A DNA stretch of 64,000 nucleotides from an uncultured Prevotella sp. Lineage in GTDB: Bacteria > Bacteroidota > Bacteroidia > Bacteroidales > Bacteroidaceae. Numbering within the stretch: the stretch's first letter is position 1; the number at the start of each line of letters is the position of its first letter. The position numbers and the translations under genes are program-made. This document shows positions 30,203 through 37,719 of this stretch, piece by piece. Under the pieces are notes generated by a model, which ran no database searches, was not told the DNA's origin, and worked only from the letters and a program-made list of their open reading frames with translations. The stretch covers positions 27,341 through 91,340 of the forward strand of contig CALUGU010000001.1 in NCBI GenBank assembly GCA_944320255.1, read 5' to 3'.

Positions 30203-30473
30203 CATTTTAAGTAAAATAAGACAATTTAAGCCGATGTTTTGGCGTTGGTGGATAATGAATAAGGCTGCACCGGCAAAACCGCAGTGCAGACTTGGAAATA
30301 CGTGCTTTTTACGTGTTTATCACATATTTATGTTGTTGATATGACACAGAATGAGTGCAGACACAGCATTTAACATTTTTTGGACGGCATTTATCGGTAA
30401 CGGATACCGTCCAAATCGTCCACGGATGCCGTCTAAAAAACGTTAAAAGACGGCATCCGTTTCCAGGGAAAAT
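30203..30473. repeat. Intergenic region with 13-bp inverted repeat and hairpins
   Basis: No gene is visible. ACGGATGCCGTCT (30,422-30,434) and AGACGGCATCCGT (30,448-30,460) form a 13-bp perfect stem with a 13-nt loop. A GGACGG/CCGTCC hairpin lies at about 30,382-30,413 and a CTGCAC/GTGCAG hairpin at 30,265-30,289. The 22-bp stretch 30,423-30,444 is the reverse complement of 16,143-16,164. The region follows the ArdC operon on the minus strand and could also help to terminate it. Confidence 0.6.
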
Positions 30474-30668
30474 TCATCTAAGGATTTTCGTTGGTGTCAT
30501 ATCAAACTCATAGTCTACGATTTCCGTCGATGACGTATGTATTCCGCCGAAAGACATGCCGCAGCTTTCATTGGCGATGCGCATGGCTTCAAGCCTGTTT
30601 TCGGCCATTACATTAACTTCTCCATTAAAGACGAATTTCATCTTAACTTTATATTCTTTCTTATCCAT
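30474..30668 (-). CDS. Small phage protein of unknown function
   Basis: A 64-residue protein, MDKKEYKVKMKFVFNGEVNV then 'AENRLEAMRIANESCGMSFG'. A beta-strand N-terminus followed by a helix is typical of small phage proteins with the 'F.G...V.AENR.EA...A...C' pattern. It overlaps the ArdC-like stop by 1 bp. Function unknown. Confidence 0.65.
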   Translation of the reverse strand: MDKKEYKVKMKFVFNGEVNVMAENRLEAMRIANESCGMSFGGIHTSSTEIVDYEFDMTPTKILR

Positions 30669-31675
30669 TATGCTACAAGGTTTGAAACTTTGACATTATC
30701 GACCACTTCCAATATCATCTTTACAGCCTTGTTTACATCGCTTAATACGGAAACTATAAACTTAGGCTGCTGCCTGATAGACTTTATCCAAGCGTTGAGA
30801 TAAGCCGCGTTGTTGTCTATGACGCTTGGACTGAAACCGAGGACATTGCCTACAAGGGCGGCACCAAGTTCGGCGACAAGCTCCTCGCGTCCGTAATCAT
30901 TGCCGCCGAAGTCGTTTTCAATATTGCGTTTAAGGCGTTTCTCACAACCTGTGCTATGTACCATTTCATGCAAGAGCGTAGAGTAAAACTCTTGTCCGCT
31001 TATAAATATGTCTTCATCCGTACAGCCTTTCCTGAACTGGTATTTGGCGGGTATGGTGATTTTGTCATCTGAAGGACTGTAAAATGCACGGTTTGATATG
31101 TTCTCATAACAGATAGGGCACACCCACTTCTGCAATGCGAGCATTTCGTCAATGGCAGGATTTTCATACATCCCGAACGTGTCAGTATTGACATCCTCGA
31201 CAATATTGAACTTTCCCTTTAACCGTTGAATTGTCTTTGGGGCGATTTCTTCAAGGTTTGTCTGGCTTATGTTGAAAACATTGTATGACTTCAAGAACGG
31301 ATGCACTTCGCATTCACGCTTCTGCTCTGTTGAAAATGAATTGTAATCATCCTCCGTTATGGACTTATCATCATACTTGTACGACATAGACCAAAACAAC
31401 ACCGGGAATGATTTTTCCCCCTTATTCACGCTTGCCTTCAAGTTCTTGATTTGGTTGAACGTGGCAAATACAGGATATTTGAACCTGTCTTCCTGCATCA
31501 TAAGCAGAAGCAGGAAAAACGAGTTTATGCCGTTATACCTGCGGCCTCCGAGGTTTACAGGCAGATCGCCGTAACTGTTGGTGAACCATCCTTTTTGCCA
31601 CTCCTTGTTTTTCATCTGTTCCATGCGAGCTATAATCATCTCGCCAAACCGTTTCAATACGTCGTCTGTTTTCAT
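30668..31675 (-). CDS. ArdC-like antirestriction protein with metallopeptidase domain
   Basis: A 335-residue protein. The N-terminal ArdC-type DUF1738 region binds single-stranded DNA in the known family ('WFTNSYGDLPVNLGGRRYNG' near residues 30-49, 'FATFNQIKNL' near 70-79). The C-terminal zincin-like domain has HEMVH (236-240) and Glu265 as a likely third ligand. ArdC proteins protect incoming mobile DNA from host nucleases. Expressed with small phage genes and a MutS-domain-like gene at the right end of the prophage. The start has the AAAAGAGCA leader. Confidence 0.88.
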   Translation of the reverse strand: MKTDDVLKRFGEMIIARMEQMKNKEWQKGWFTNSYGDLPVNLGGRRYNGINSFFLLLLMMQEDRFKYPVFATFNQIKNLKASVNKGEKSFPVLFWSMSYKYDDKSITEDDYNSFSTEQKRECEVHPFLKSYNVFNISQTNLEEIAPKTIQRLKGKFNIVEDVNTDTFGMYENPAIDEMLALQKWVCPICYENISNRAFYSPSDDKITIPAKYQFRKGCTDEDIFISGQEFYSTLLHEMVHSTGCEKRLKRNIENDFGGNDYGREELVAELGAALVGNVLGFSPSVIDNNAAYLNAWIKSIRQQPKFIVSVLSDVNKAVKMILEVVDNVKVSNLVA

Positions 31676-31695
31676 TGCTCTTTTGGTTTTAGGTT

Positions 31696-31851
31696 TTACT
31701 TTTCTAATTTGTAAGAATAACCGGTAGGGAAGCTGTCTTTAACAGCCCTTGCGATTTCCTTGTGCGCAGGTAAAGAGTTTCGATTGTAAAACTCAATCTT
31801 TCCAATCCTCTTGTCTTGGGCGTTGTAGACGATAAACGTGTAGTTGTTCAT
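31696..31851 (-). CDS. Small phage protein (51 aa)
   Basis: A 51-codon frame, MNNYTFIVYNAQDKRIGKIE with 'SLPAHKEIARAVKDSFPTGY' following. Predicted beta-beta-alpha fold. The start overlaps the upstream stop as ATGA (31,848-31,851). Function unknown. Confidence 0.65.
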   Translation of the reverse strand: MNNYTFIVYNAQDKRIGKIEFYNRNSLPAHKEIARAVKDSFPTGYSYKLEK

Positions 31852-32051
31852 TTGTTCTTGCATCTCCATTTTAATATTTCCAAATCTTTTTTCTTTGGCT
31901 CGTCAGCGTTTTTGGTTGCGTCGATGAGCATCATGTCATTAGTTTCAGTAGTCCACGACTTACCTGTTACAGGTGAAGTGTAAGTGACTTTATATCTGCC
32001 ATATCCAACAATGCGGAAAGTAAAGTCTGTAATGCTTATTCTTGTTTTCAT
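31848..32051 (-). CDS. Small conserved phage protein
   Basis: A 67-residue protein, MKTRISITDFTFRIVGYGRY then 'KVTYTSPVTGKSW' and 'DATKNADEPKKKDLEILK'. This pattern (F.I.G.G.Y.V.Y.SP.TGK.W....D...ID.TKN) is frequent in Bacteroidales prophages. A start 9 codons upstream is possible but overlaps the previous gene more. Function unknown. Confidence 0.7.
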   Translation of the reverse strand: MKTRISITDFTFRIVGYGRYKVTYTSPVTGKSWTTETNDMMLIDATKNADEPKKKDLEILKWRCKNK

Positions 32052-32058
32052 ACAAATC

Positions 32059-32238
32059 TTATTTACAAAACATTTCATTTAATCTTCTGCCTTCGGTTTC
32101 AATCCATTCTTGGCACATAAGCCTTTCAGTGAAACCAATGATGCCTTTCCCGCTTTTTATATCCTGCACCTCATACTGGTTAGGTGCGCCAGGCATAGGG
32201 ACTATGCGGTAACCGTACATTTCGTTTCTATTTTCCAT
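32059..32238 (-). CDS. Small phage protein (59 aa)
   Basis: A 59-codon frame beginning MENRNEMYGYRIVPMPGAPN, then 'QYEVQDIKSGKGIIGFTERL'. The start is marked by the AAAAGAGCA leader. It sits between the MutS-domain-like gene and the 31,848 gene in a compact operon. Function unknown. Confidence 0.6.
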   Translation of the reverse strand: MENRNEMYGYRIVPMPGAPNQYEVQDIKSGKGIIGFTERLMCQEWIETEGRRLNEMFCK

Positions 32239-32255
32239 TGCTCTTTTGATTTAGT

Positions 32256-32531
32256 TTATACAATTCCTATTCTATGACAGTTTCTGATAAGTTTTGGCAG
32301 GCAATAGTCAAGGTCTTCAACATCGAAAGACGCAGTGCTTATTTCGTTTCCGTCATAAATGAATGCGGACGTTTCAAGATTAAGGACTTTTGCGGCGATT
32401 TCTGCGTCGTTGCCGTAAAGTATGTATTTATCATCGTTTCTTACAAGTATTACAGCATCATTGTGCTTCTGTTTCACATTTACGAATATAGAATATAAAC
32501 GTAAAATTTCATCTTTCTTTAATAGTTTCAT
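32256..32531 (-). CDS. MutS domain I-like phage protein
   Basis: A 91-residue protein, 'YSIFVNVKQKHNDAVILVRN' then 'DDKYILYGNDAEIAAKVLNL'. This resembles the N-terminal mismatch-recognition domain of MutS ('...K.K..D.ILLFR.GDFYE.FG.DA..AA..L.I') as a stand-alone domain, lacking the clamp and ATPase. In Bacteroidales prophages such short genes sit near ArdC-like genes. It might bind DNA, but the mismatch-reading Phe-x-Glu is not visible. Confidence 0.6.
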   Translation of the reverse strand: MKLLKKDEILRLYSIFVNVKQKHNDAVILVRNDDKYILYGNDAEIAAKVLNLETSAFIYDGNEISTASFDVEDLDYCLPKLIRNCHRIGIV

Positions 32532-33007
32532 TGCCTTGTCTCCTTATTGTTTTAATGGGTTATTGTTTAAATTTGCTATGCAAATATACTAATAAGATTT
32601 GATGTTTCAAAACGTTAAAGTACTGAATATCAATACGTTACAGATGTTTAACTAAGGCGTTCGGATTTTGTTTACGTGCTTTAACTGTTACGTATAATTC
32701 ATTATTTTTAGAAAAAGGTATAAGTATATGGAGCGGAAATTTGAGACTTGCAGAAGCCATGAAAATGAGAATTTAACGGTTGATTAACTTAACTTGGACT
32801 TAACAATGAAAATAAATGTCAAAATTAACGGATTGGAACAGATTTAAACATAATGTGAAGTGTCAAAGGGATTTAACAGGCGATAGGGGTGATGCGACAA
32901 CAGGAATTGTTAAAATCATATCGTCGGAAAGATTAACATTTGGTTTGACTATTCAAATTGTGGATATTTTGTTAACTTTGCAAAGAAATAAAATATAACT
33001 AAGAGCA
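32532..33007. promoter_or_regulatory. Divergent intergenic region between ArdC operon and cargo pair
   Basis: No gene is visible. A minus-strand promoter for the MutS-like operon has TTTG (32,611-32,608), a 19-bp spacer and TATATTTG (32,588-32,581). Its upstream 60 bp resemble 24,622-24,682. On the plus strand TAACTTTG (near 32,975) serves as a -7 for the nuclease gene, followed by the ACTAAGAGCA leader before ATG at 33,008. Confidence 0.65.
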
Positions 33008-34738
33008 ATGTCAAACCTAACAATCGACCAAAAGACTGTAAAGCAACTTTTCCAAGACAAAAAGACGGACTTCCTGATACCTGACTACCAGCGTCCTTAC
33101 GCATGGGGAATAAGCGAATGCCGCACGCTGTGGGAAGACCTTTTCTCGTTCTCATTTCCAAGTGAAGACATAGACGGCTTTAACGAAAACGAGGAGTATT
33201 TCCTCGGCTCGATAGTGACGTTCAAAAACGGCAAACAACAGGAGGTGATAGACGGCCAGCAACGCATAACTACATTGATGCTTCTGCTGCGTGCTTTCTA
33301 TAACAGGCTGCGCGACATGAAGGGCAAGAGGTCTGAAAGGACAAAAGAGAACTTGGAAATGTGCATCTGGAAAACTGACGCTTACGGCGATTTCAACCAG
33401 GACGATGTAAAGATTACTTCGGAAGTGGCGACGGACAACGACCGCGAAGAGTTTGCGACAATATTGAAGACCGGGAACACTGATAAAATGAAAAGCCGTT
33501 ATGCAAACAACTTCAACTATTTCGAGGAACGTGTGGGGGAGTTCCTGTTGAAATATGTCGATTATTTCCAAGATTTCCCAAACCGCATACTCAACAACTG
33601 CGTCCTGCTGCCAATAGAAGCGGAGACGCAAGACACTGCATTGCGCATATTTTCAACTCTGAACGACAGGGGCAAGCCGTTGTCTGATGCAGACATTTTC
33701 AAGGCCCAGCTATACAAGTTTTATTCTTCAATAGGAGAAAAGGACAAGTTTATGGAAACATGGAAATGGTTAGACGAGACTACAAGCGCGATATTCCATC
33801 CTGTTTACGGCACGCCACTCGACGAGCTTTTCACACGCTACATGTATTACGAACGCGCGTTGGGTGATAATACCTCCTCTACGGTAGAGGCGTTGCGGAA
33901 GTTCTATGAAAAAGACGGCTACGCAATATTCAAACGAAAGGAAACGCTTGACAACATAGTAACATTGGCGAAATTTTGGAAGGACGTACTCGCACAAGAC
34001 GAGGAGCGTTTCTCTGAAAACATACTGCGGCGTTTATTCGTCCTCGACTATTCCCCTAACGGTATGTGGCGTTACATGGTGACTGTCTACTTCATGCACA
34101 ACAAGGACGCAGAAGGCAACCTTGACGAGGCGCGTTTCGCTGCATTCCTTGATAAAATTACTGCGTTCACGTTCGCATACGCAATAACAAATCCGGGCGT
34201 CGGCTCATTGCGCTTGCCTATGTTCACGGAAATGCAGAATATAGTGAACGATAAGGATGTGACATTTTCTAAATACAAGTTCGACGAGACACACTTCCGT
34301 TCCGTATTCCAAAACTACAAATTCTCGAACAGCCGCCTGATAACCAAGGCTATGCTGACATGGTGGGCGTTCCACTTCGATGGGCAGAAGCTCGTGCCGC
34401 TATACACGCCTTTCGATATTGAACACATCTATCCTCGTAGCAGACAGCAAAAGGAAGGGACGCTGAAAGACAAGCGCAGCATCGAACTTCTTGGCAACAA
34501 GTCTTTGTTGGAGCGCAGGATAAACATCCGTGCGTCAGACTACCGCTTCGCAGACAAGGTGAAATACTACAATGGCTTCACAACGTCAAAAGGCGAAAAG
34601 CAGGGTACGGACATTCAGGAATTGCGCAAACTAACATCTTCTGCGACAGACTTCACGGAGCAGGACATCATCGACCGTAACAAGCGCATCCTCGACGGTT
34701 TCGTGGAATATTTGAAAGAAAATGACTTATTACAATAA
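33008..34738 (+). CDS. GmrSD-like DUF262/DUF1524 nuclease (defence)
   Basis: A 576-residue protein with an N-terminal DUF262 domain (IPDYQRPYAW at 24-33, DGQQR at 82-86, 'STLNDRGKPLSDADIFKA' near 215-235) and a C-terminal DUF1524 HNH nuclease (DIEHIYPRS with His473, and Asn497 in LLGNKS). GmrSD-type enzymes are type IV restriction systems that cut modified phage DNA; DUF262 hydrolyses nucleotides. The plus-strand orientation in an otherwise minus-strand region marks it as lysogenically expressed cargo. Confidence 0.88.
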   Translation: MSNLTIDQKTVKQLFQDKKTDFLIPDYQRPYAWGISECRTLWEDLFSFSFPSEDIDGFNENEEYFLGSIVTFKNGKQQEVIDGQQRITTLMLLLRAFYNRLRDMKGKRSERTKENLEMCIWKTDAYGDFNQDDVKITSEVATDNDREEFATILKTGNTDKMKSRYANNFNYFEERVGEFLLKYVDYFQDFPNRILNNCVLLPIEAETQDTALRIFSTLNDRGKPLSDADIFKAQLYKFYSSIGEKDKFMETWKWLDETTSAIFHPVYGTPLDELFTRYMYYERALGDNTSSTVEALRKFYEKDGYAIFKRKETLDNIVTLAKFWKDVLAQDEERFSENILRRLFVLDYSPNGMWRYMVTVYFMHNKDAEGNLDEARFAAFLDKITAFTFAYAITNPGVGSLRLPMFTEMQNIVNDKDVTFSKYKFDETHFRSVFQNYKFSNSRLITKAMLTWWAFHFDGQKLVPLYTPFDIEHIYPRSRQQKEGTLKDKRSIELLGNKSLLERRINIRASDYRFADKVKYYNGFTTSKGEKQGTDIQELRKLTSSATDFTEQDIIDRNKRILDGFVEYLKENDLLQ

Positions 34739-34758
34739 ACAATTAAAAACAAAACATT

Positions 34759-35151
34759 ATGGTTACATTACTGTCTATTTTAGCTTTGATTTTCGCAGTC
34801 CTTCAAATCATCTTGTTTTTCAAGTTATGGGGTATGACAAATGACATTCGTGTTATGAAGCAAAACATACAAGGCGTGGAGTATGATTTCAATCATTACA
34901 TGCTACTTGATGAAAGAGAGAAGGCTTTCAATTTGGTGAAATCACGACTATTAAAAGTATTAATGATTAACAAGGAGGCCAACAATAATAATAAAGCGTC
35001 TTTCGTTGAAAGCTCAAAATGGCACATAAACAAATACACGAAAATGGCTGACGCAACAGGATATGAGCTTCCAGCGCACATGCGTGACGCGGAGGCATTT
35101 TGGGACTATCTGAATAAAATAAAAGACGCTACAATTTACCGCGAACAATAA
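34759..35151 (+). CDS. Membrane protein, possible partner of the nuclease
   Basis: A 130-residue protein. One N-terminal transmembrane helix (about residues 4-22, 'LLSILALIFAVLQIILFF') is followed by 'KLWGMTNDIRVMKQ', a helical cytosolic region, and 'MADATGYELPAHMRDAEAFW' near the C-terminus. It starts 20 bp after the nuclease stop and ends at the bidirectional terminator, so the two form one transcript. 'ILFFK.WGMTNDIR' recurs in Bacteroidales proteins without known function. A defence partnership is inferred from position only. Confidence 0.65.
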   Translation: MVTLLSILALIFAVLQIILFFKLWGMTNDIRVMKQNIQGVEYDFNHYMLLDEREKAFNLVKSRLLKVLMINKEANNNNKASFVESSKWHINKYTKMADATGYELPAHMRDAEAFWDYLNKIKDATIYREQ

Positions 35152-35153
35152 GC

Positions 35154-35191
35154 AAATGGCTGACGATATTCATTATTATCGTCAGCCATTT
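35154..35191. terminator. Bidirectional terminator
   Basis: A 15-bp perfect stem (35,154-35,168 with 35,177-35,191, core TGGCTGACGATA) with an 8-nt loop has A-rich and T-rich ends on both strands. It lies between the convergent cargo gene (34,759) and the 35,207 gene and should stop both. Confidence 0.85.
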
Positions 35192-35206
35192 TATAAGTTA
35201 AGTTGA

Positions 35207-35500
35207 TCAGCACATAACGCACTTTTCAACATGATGCTCTATTTCAGATATGTTAACATCAATGTCAATCTCATCTCCTTCGTTATTGTATGCTGATATG
35301 TTGTCAATCCACACGCAGGCTTCAGTCGTGACAAATCCTCCTGTACCGTTGAAATAATCGTCCTCGGTATATCCGTCAATCGAATACCCTCCTTCTACGC
35401 AGACAAGGAGGTGATAATGAATAACCTCGACGTAAAAACTACCTTCGTTGCCGTCAAGTTCGGCTTCAATGGCATCTTCAATTTTCTTTTCAAGAGTCAT
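35207..35500 (-). CDS. Conserved prophage protein of unknown function
   Basis: A 97-residue acidic protein starting MTLEKKIEDAIEAELDG. 'GGYSIDGYTEDDYFNGTGG' is its most conserved-looking segment. It is found near attachment ends of Bacteroidales prophages. The start at 35,500 overlaps the upstream stop as ATGA; an in-frame start 5 codons earlier is less likely. Function unknown. Confidence 0.7.
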   Translation of the reverse strand: MTLEKKIEDAIEAELDGNEGSFYVEVIHYHLLVCVEGGYSIDGYTEDDYFNGTGGFVTTEACVWIDNISAYNNEGDEIDIDVNISEIEHHVEKCVMC

Positions 35501-35706
35501 ACGCTCGCCCTCCAAAATTTTAATATTGCCAATCCTGTGTAATATTTTCTCAAAGTGGCTTTTCTGAAGCCGCAGTCAATCAATGCCAAGTCGGTGTATT
35601 TCTTTAGTGTCTTCCTGCTTATTCCAAGTAAGGCGCAAGTCTCGTTGATGCTGTACCGGCTAACGGCATTAACTATTGGTTCGTCTCTTGTAATGGCCAT
35701 ATTCAT
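35497..35706 (-). CDS. MerR/excisionase-like HTH protein
   Basis: A 69-residue protein with 'NAVSRYSINETCALLGISRK' and 'TLKKYTDLALIDCGFRK', a winged-helix HTH of the MerR/excisionase type, ending 'KYYTGLAILKFW'. Its size and place close to attR fit a recombination directionality factor, though a simple regulator is possible. It overlaps the upstream gene by 4 bp. Confidence 0.7.
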   Translation of the reverse strand: MNMAITRDEPIVNAVSRYSINETCALLGISRKTLKKYTDLALIDCGFRKATLRKYYTGLAILKFWRASV

Positions 35707-35936
35707 TCCTCCATTTTGATTTTAGTGACTTTTACAAGCGATAATATGAAACTTACAAAAGCAGGGAAAAATAGCCACGTATGCGACAAAGCCAACATAG
35801 AGATGAACGATAAGGCAAACCATATACATACAGTTTTTTCTTTGCGTGACTTGCTGCTCCACGAAACGTCCTTTTTCCAAAGGTTAAGCATTCCGTTAAA
35901 CCAATTTCCATTAAATTCATTGCTCTTAGTGTCCAT
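35703..35936 (-). CDS. Small membrane protein
   Basis: A 77-residue protein starting MDTKSNEFNGNWFNGML, with a hydrophobic region 'VCIWFALSFISMLALS' and 'TWLFFPAFVSFILSLV' forming two membrane helices. The element's leader word ACTAAGAGCAATG lies inside its fourth to eighth codons in another frame, so the 5' end may have been built from such a leader. Last gene before attR. Function unknown. Confidence 0.6.
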   Translation of the reverse strand: MDTKSNEFNGNWFNGMLNLWKKDVSWSSKSRKEKTVCIWFALSFISMLALSHTWLFFPAFVSFILSLVKVTKIKMEE

Positions 35937-36238
35937 AATGATAAATTTTCTAAATTCTTGTTTGAGCATCGGCAACTTTTGTTACCTTTGCATTGTTATA
36001 ATTTATAATGTAATGCAAAGATATTAAGAATTTTCTATATTTCTATATAGATATTTAGAAATATCCATTGTGTTGCATATATTTAACTTTTAAACTCATC
36101 AGACAATGGATTTACATTCTATTTTAAATCGAGAGCCGTTTAGAAATATGTCAAATCGCAGTCGAAGGCTAAAAAACTGCAAATAAATTGTAATTCTAAA
36201 ATATTTTATTCATAATTCATTGAATATCAATAATTTGT
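35937..36238. promoter_or_regulatory. attR-proximal intergenic region
   Basis: AT-rich. A plus-strand TTTG-N18-TACCTTTG (from about 35,962) and a minus-strand TATCTTTG (near 36,015) give overlapping divergent promoters much like those at 21,603-21,713. A 26-codon frame at 36,106-36,186 (MDLHSILNREPFRNM) has no clear support. Nothing else is visible before the tRNA remnant. Confidence 0.5.
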
Positions 36239-36311
36239 AAGTGGAGAAGGCACGCCTGGAAAGCGTGTAGGCGCCAAAAGTGCCACGGGGGTTCGAATCC
36301 CCCTCTTTCCG
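36239..36311 (+). tRNA. tRNA-Ser(GGA), 3' portion only (attR)
   Basis: The anticodon arm CACGC-CTGGAAA-GCGTG (36,251-36,267), a long class II variable arm, the T arm GGGGG-TTCGAAT-CCCCC (36,287-36,303), the acceptor 3' strand TCTTTCC (36,304-36,310) and discriminator G are present. The 5' acceptor strand (expected GGAAAGA) and most of the D arm are replaced by AT-rich prophage sequence. This is what integration into the tRNA 3' half leaves at the distal end. It cannot fold as a tRNA alone. Confidence 0.8.
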
Positions 36312-36337
36312 CGACACCTTTTTTAATCCTTTAGGAT

Positions 36338-37177
36338 ATGGACAACATCATTGCAAAGATTGCAATAATCATTCTCCTTGCTTTTACTCACAGCCTTGCC
36401 GCGCCCGCACAGGAGGGCGCAACCGGCGGAGTGCCGGCGGAGGAGGCCGTCGCCGACTCGGCAGGGACCGCCCTTGCGGACGACTCGCTCGCCCTCGACG
36501 TCGCAGCCGTGGCTGACTCCGTGCCCGCTCCCGTTGAGAGCGTGGGGTTCCACAAGATGCTCAAGACCAAGTACATCGAGGGCAGCGCGGGCTTCATGTC
36601 GTTCGTGGCCCTCGCCCTTGTGCTGGGCTTGGCGTTCTGCATAGAGCGTGTGATTTACCTCACTTTGTCGGAAATCAACGCGAAGAAGCTCATGGCCGAC
36701 CTTGAGGCGCAGGTGATGCAGGGCGACGTGGAGGGGGCCAAGGCCGTCTGCCGCGACACCCGCGGCCCCGTGGCTTCAATCTGTTACCAGGGCCTGACGC
36801 GCATCGACGAGTCGATGGAGGACATCGAGCGCAGCATAACGTCTTACGGCACGGTGCAAGCCGCCAACCTTGAGAAGGGCTGTTCGTGGATTACGCTGTT
36901 CATCGCAATGGCTCCGTCGCTGGGCTTCCTCGGCACGGTGATTGGCATGGTGATGGCCTTCGAGCAGATACAACAGGCCGGCGACATCAGTCCCACGATT
37001 GTGGCGGCGGGCATGAAGGTGGCGTTGATAACCACTATCTTCGGCCTCATAGCCGCCCTGATACTGCAAGTGTTTTACAACTACATCCTCTCGAAGATTG
37101 AGCACATCACCAGTCAGATGGAAGAGTCGGCCATAACGCTGCTCGACATAATAATGAAATACAAGTTGACGAGATGA
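36338..37177 (+). CDS. exbB: MotA/TolQ/ExbB proton channel protein
   Basis: A 279-residue inner-membrane protein. A signal-like N-terminus and an A/D-rich segment (residues 24-65) precede three transmembrane helices (about 80-105, 180-205, 225-250). 'GSWITLFIAMAPSLGFLGTV' type sequence ('ITLFIAMAPSLGFLGTVIGM') and 'IVAAGMKVALITTIFGLIAA' are the ExbB signature. With the two ExbD proteins downstream it should form the proton-driven motor that powers TonB-dependent import or gliding-type systems. Overlaps the next gene by 4 bp. Confidence 0.92.
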   Translation: MDNIIAKIAIIILLAFTHSLAAPAQEGATGGVPAEEAVADSAGTALADDSLALDVAAVADSVPAPVESVGFHKMLKTKYIEGSAGFMSFVALALVLGLAFCIERVIYLTLSEINAKKLMADLEAQVMQGDVEGAKAVCRDTRGPVASICYQGLTRIDESMEDIERSITSYGTVQAANLEKGCSWITLFIAMAPSLGFLGTVIGMVMAFEQIQQAGDISPTIVAAGMKVALITTIFGLIAALILQVFYNYILSKIEHITSQMEESAITLLDIIMKYKLTR

Positions 37178-37719
37178 CACGCTTCACTCTACACGGCATT
37201 AAGCGGCTCGACGCCGAGCAGGTGTCAACGCGCGTGCTCTATGTCCTCGTGGCGTTGGCGGTGGTGTTGTTCGGCGCGTTTTTCCTCGTCGGCTACGACG
37301 AGCCATACGCCGACGACCCGCAGTTCAACGCCCCCGTGCTCACCGACGCCGTGCTCGTGTTCATCTACGTGCTCGTGGCCGCCGCCGCAGTGCTGGCCGT
37401 CGTGGCCGCCTGGCTCGGTTTCAGGAAGCGCGACAGGAGCGGGGCCGTTGTCAACAACGTGCCTGCGGCGAGGATAACCTGGGCCGTGGCAGCCCTGCTG
37501 ACGGGCTGTTTGGTCGTGACGTTCGCCTTCGGCTCGTCGGAGCCGGTGCTCGTCAACGGCGTTGAATACGCCGACGTTTTCTGGCTGAAGGCCACGGATA
37601 TGTTCATCAACACCTCGATTGTGCTGCTCGCCGTCGCCGTCTTGGGCGTTGCTTTCGGCGTTTCGGGGTGGAACAGGAAGGTGAAATTAAGGAAGTTAAA
37701 GAATTTAGAGAAGTTATAG
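37174..37719 (+). CDS. Four-helix membrane protein of the exb operon
   Basis: A 181-residue protein with four transmembrane segments (about residues 22-40, 55-80, 96-117, 140-162). It is placed between ExbB and ExbD. I know no specific function; similar spacer genes occur in Bacteroidales exb operons. The last 13 residues (KVKLRKLKNLEKL) and the stop are encoded by the left arm of a 40-bp perfect inverted repeat, so the C-terminal tail is probably an accident of repeat expansion. Confidence 0.75.
   Translation: MTRFTLHGIKRLDAEQVSTRVLYVLVALAVVLFGAFFLVGYDEPYADDPQFNAPVLTDAVLVFIYVLVAAAAVLAVVAAWLGFRKRDRSGAVVNNVPAARITWAVAALLTGCLVVTFAFGSSEPVLVNGVEYADVFWLKATDMFINTSIVLLAVAVLGVAFGVSGWNRKVKLRKLKNLEKL

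Larger units (their letters stand above)
1..36250. mobile_element. Prophage integrated in tRNA-Ser(GGA), left end outside the window
   Basis: The block holds phage-type genes (portal, MuF head protein, NinG- and NinB-like proteins, RecA-like ATPase, DUF1351, a Rha remnant, ArdC-like antirestriction), mostly in tightly overlapping minus-strand operons. The right limit is set by a tRNA-Ser gene that lacks its 5' half at 36,239. Genes beyond that point are ordinary chromosomal genes with a higher G+C content and different intergenic repeats. No integrase, terminase, capsid or tail gene is visible, so these are either beyond the left edge or lost. At least two genes inside are broken (1,254-1,658 and 23,691-24,235), which suggests some decay. 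Confidence 0.85.

Noticed and set aside
32256-32531. A functional MutS mismatch repair protein
   Set aside because: Only a domain I-like segment is present, without the ATPase and clamp; so only domain resemblance is claimed.
36106-36186. A 26-codon frame beside attR
   Set aside because: It has no clear ribosome binding site, no similarity I recognise and lies in AT-rich DNA with many short frames.
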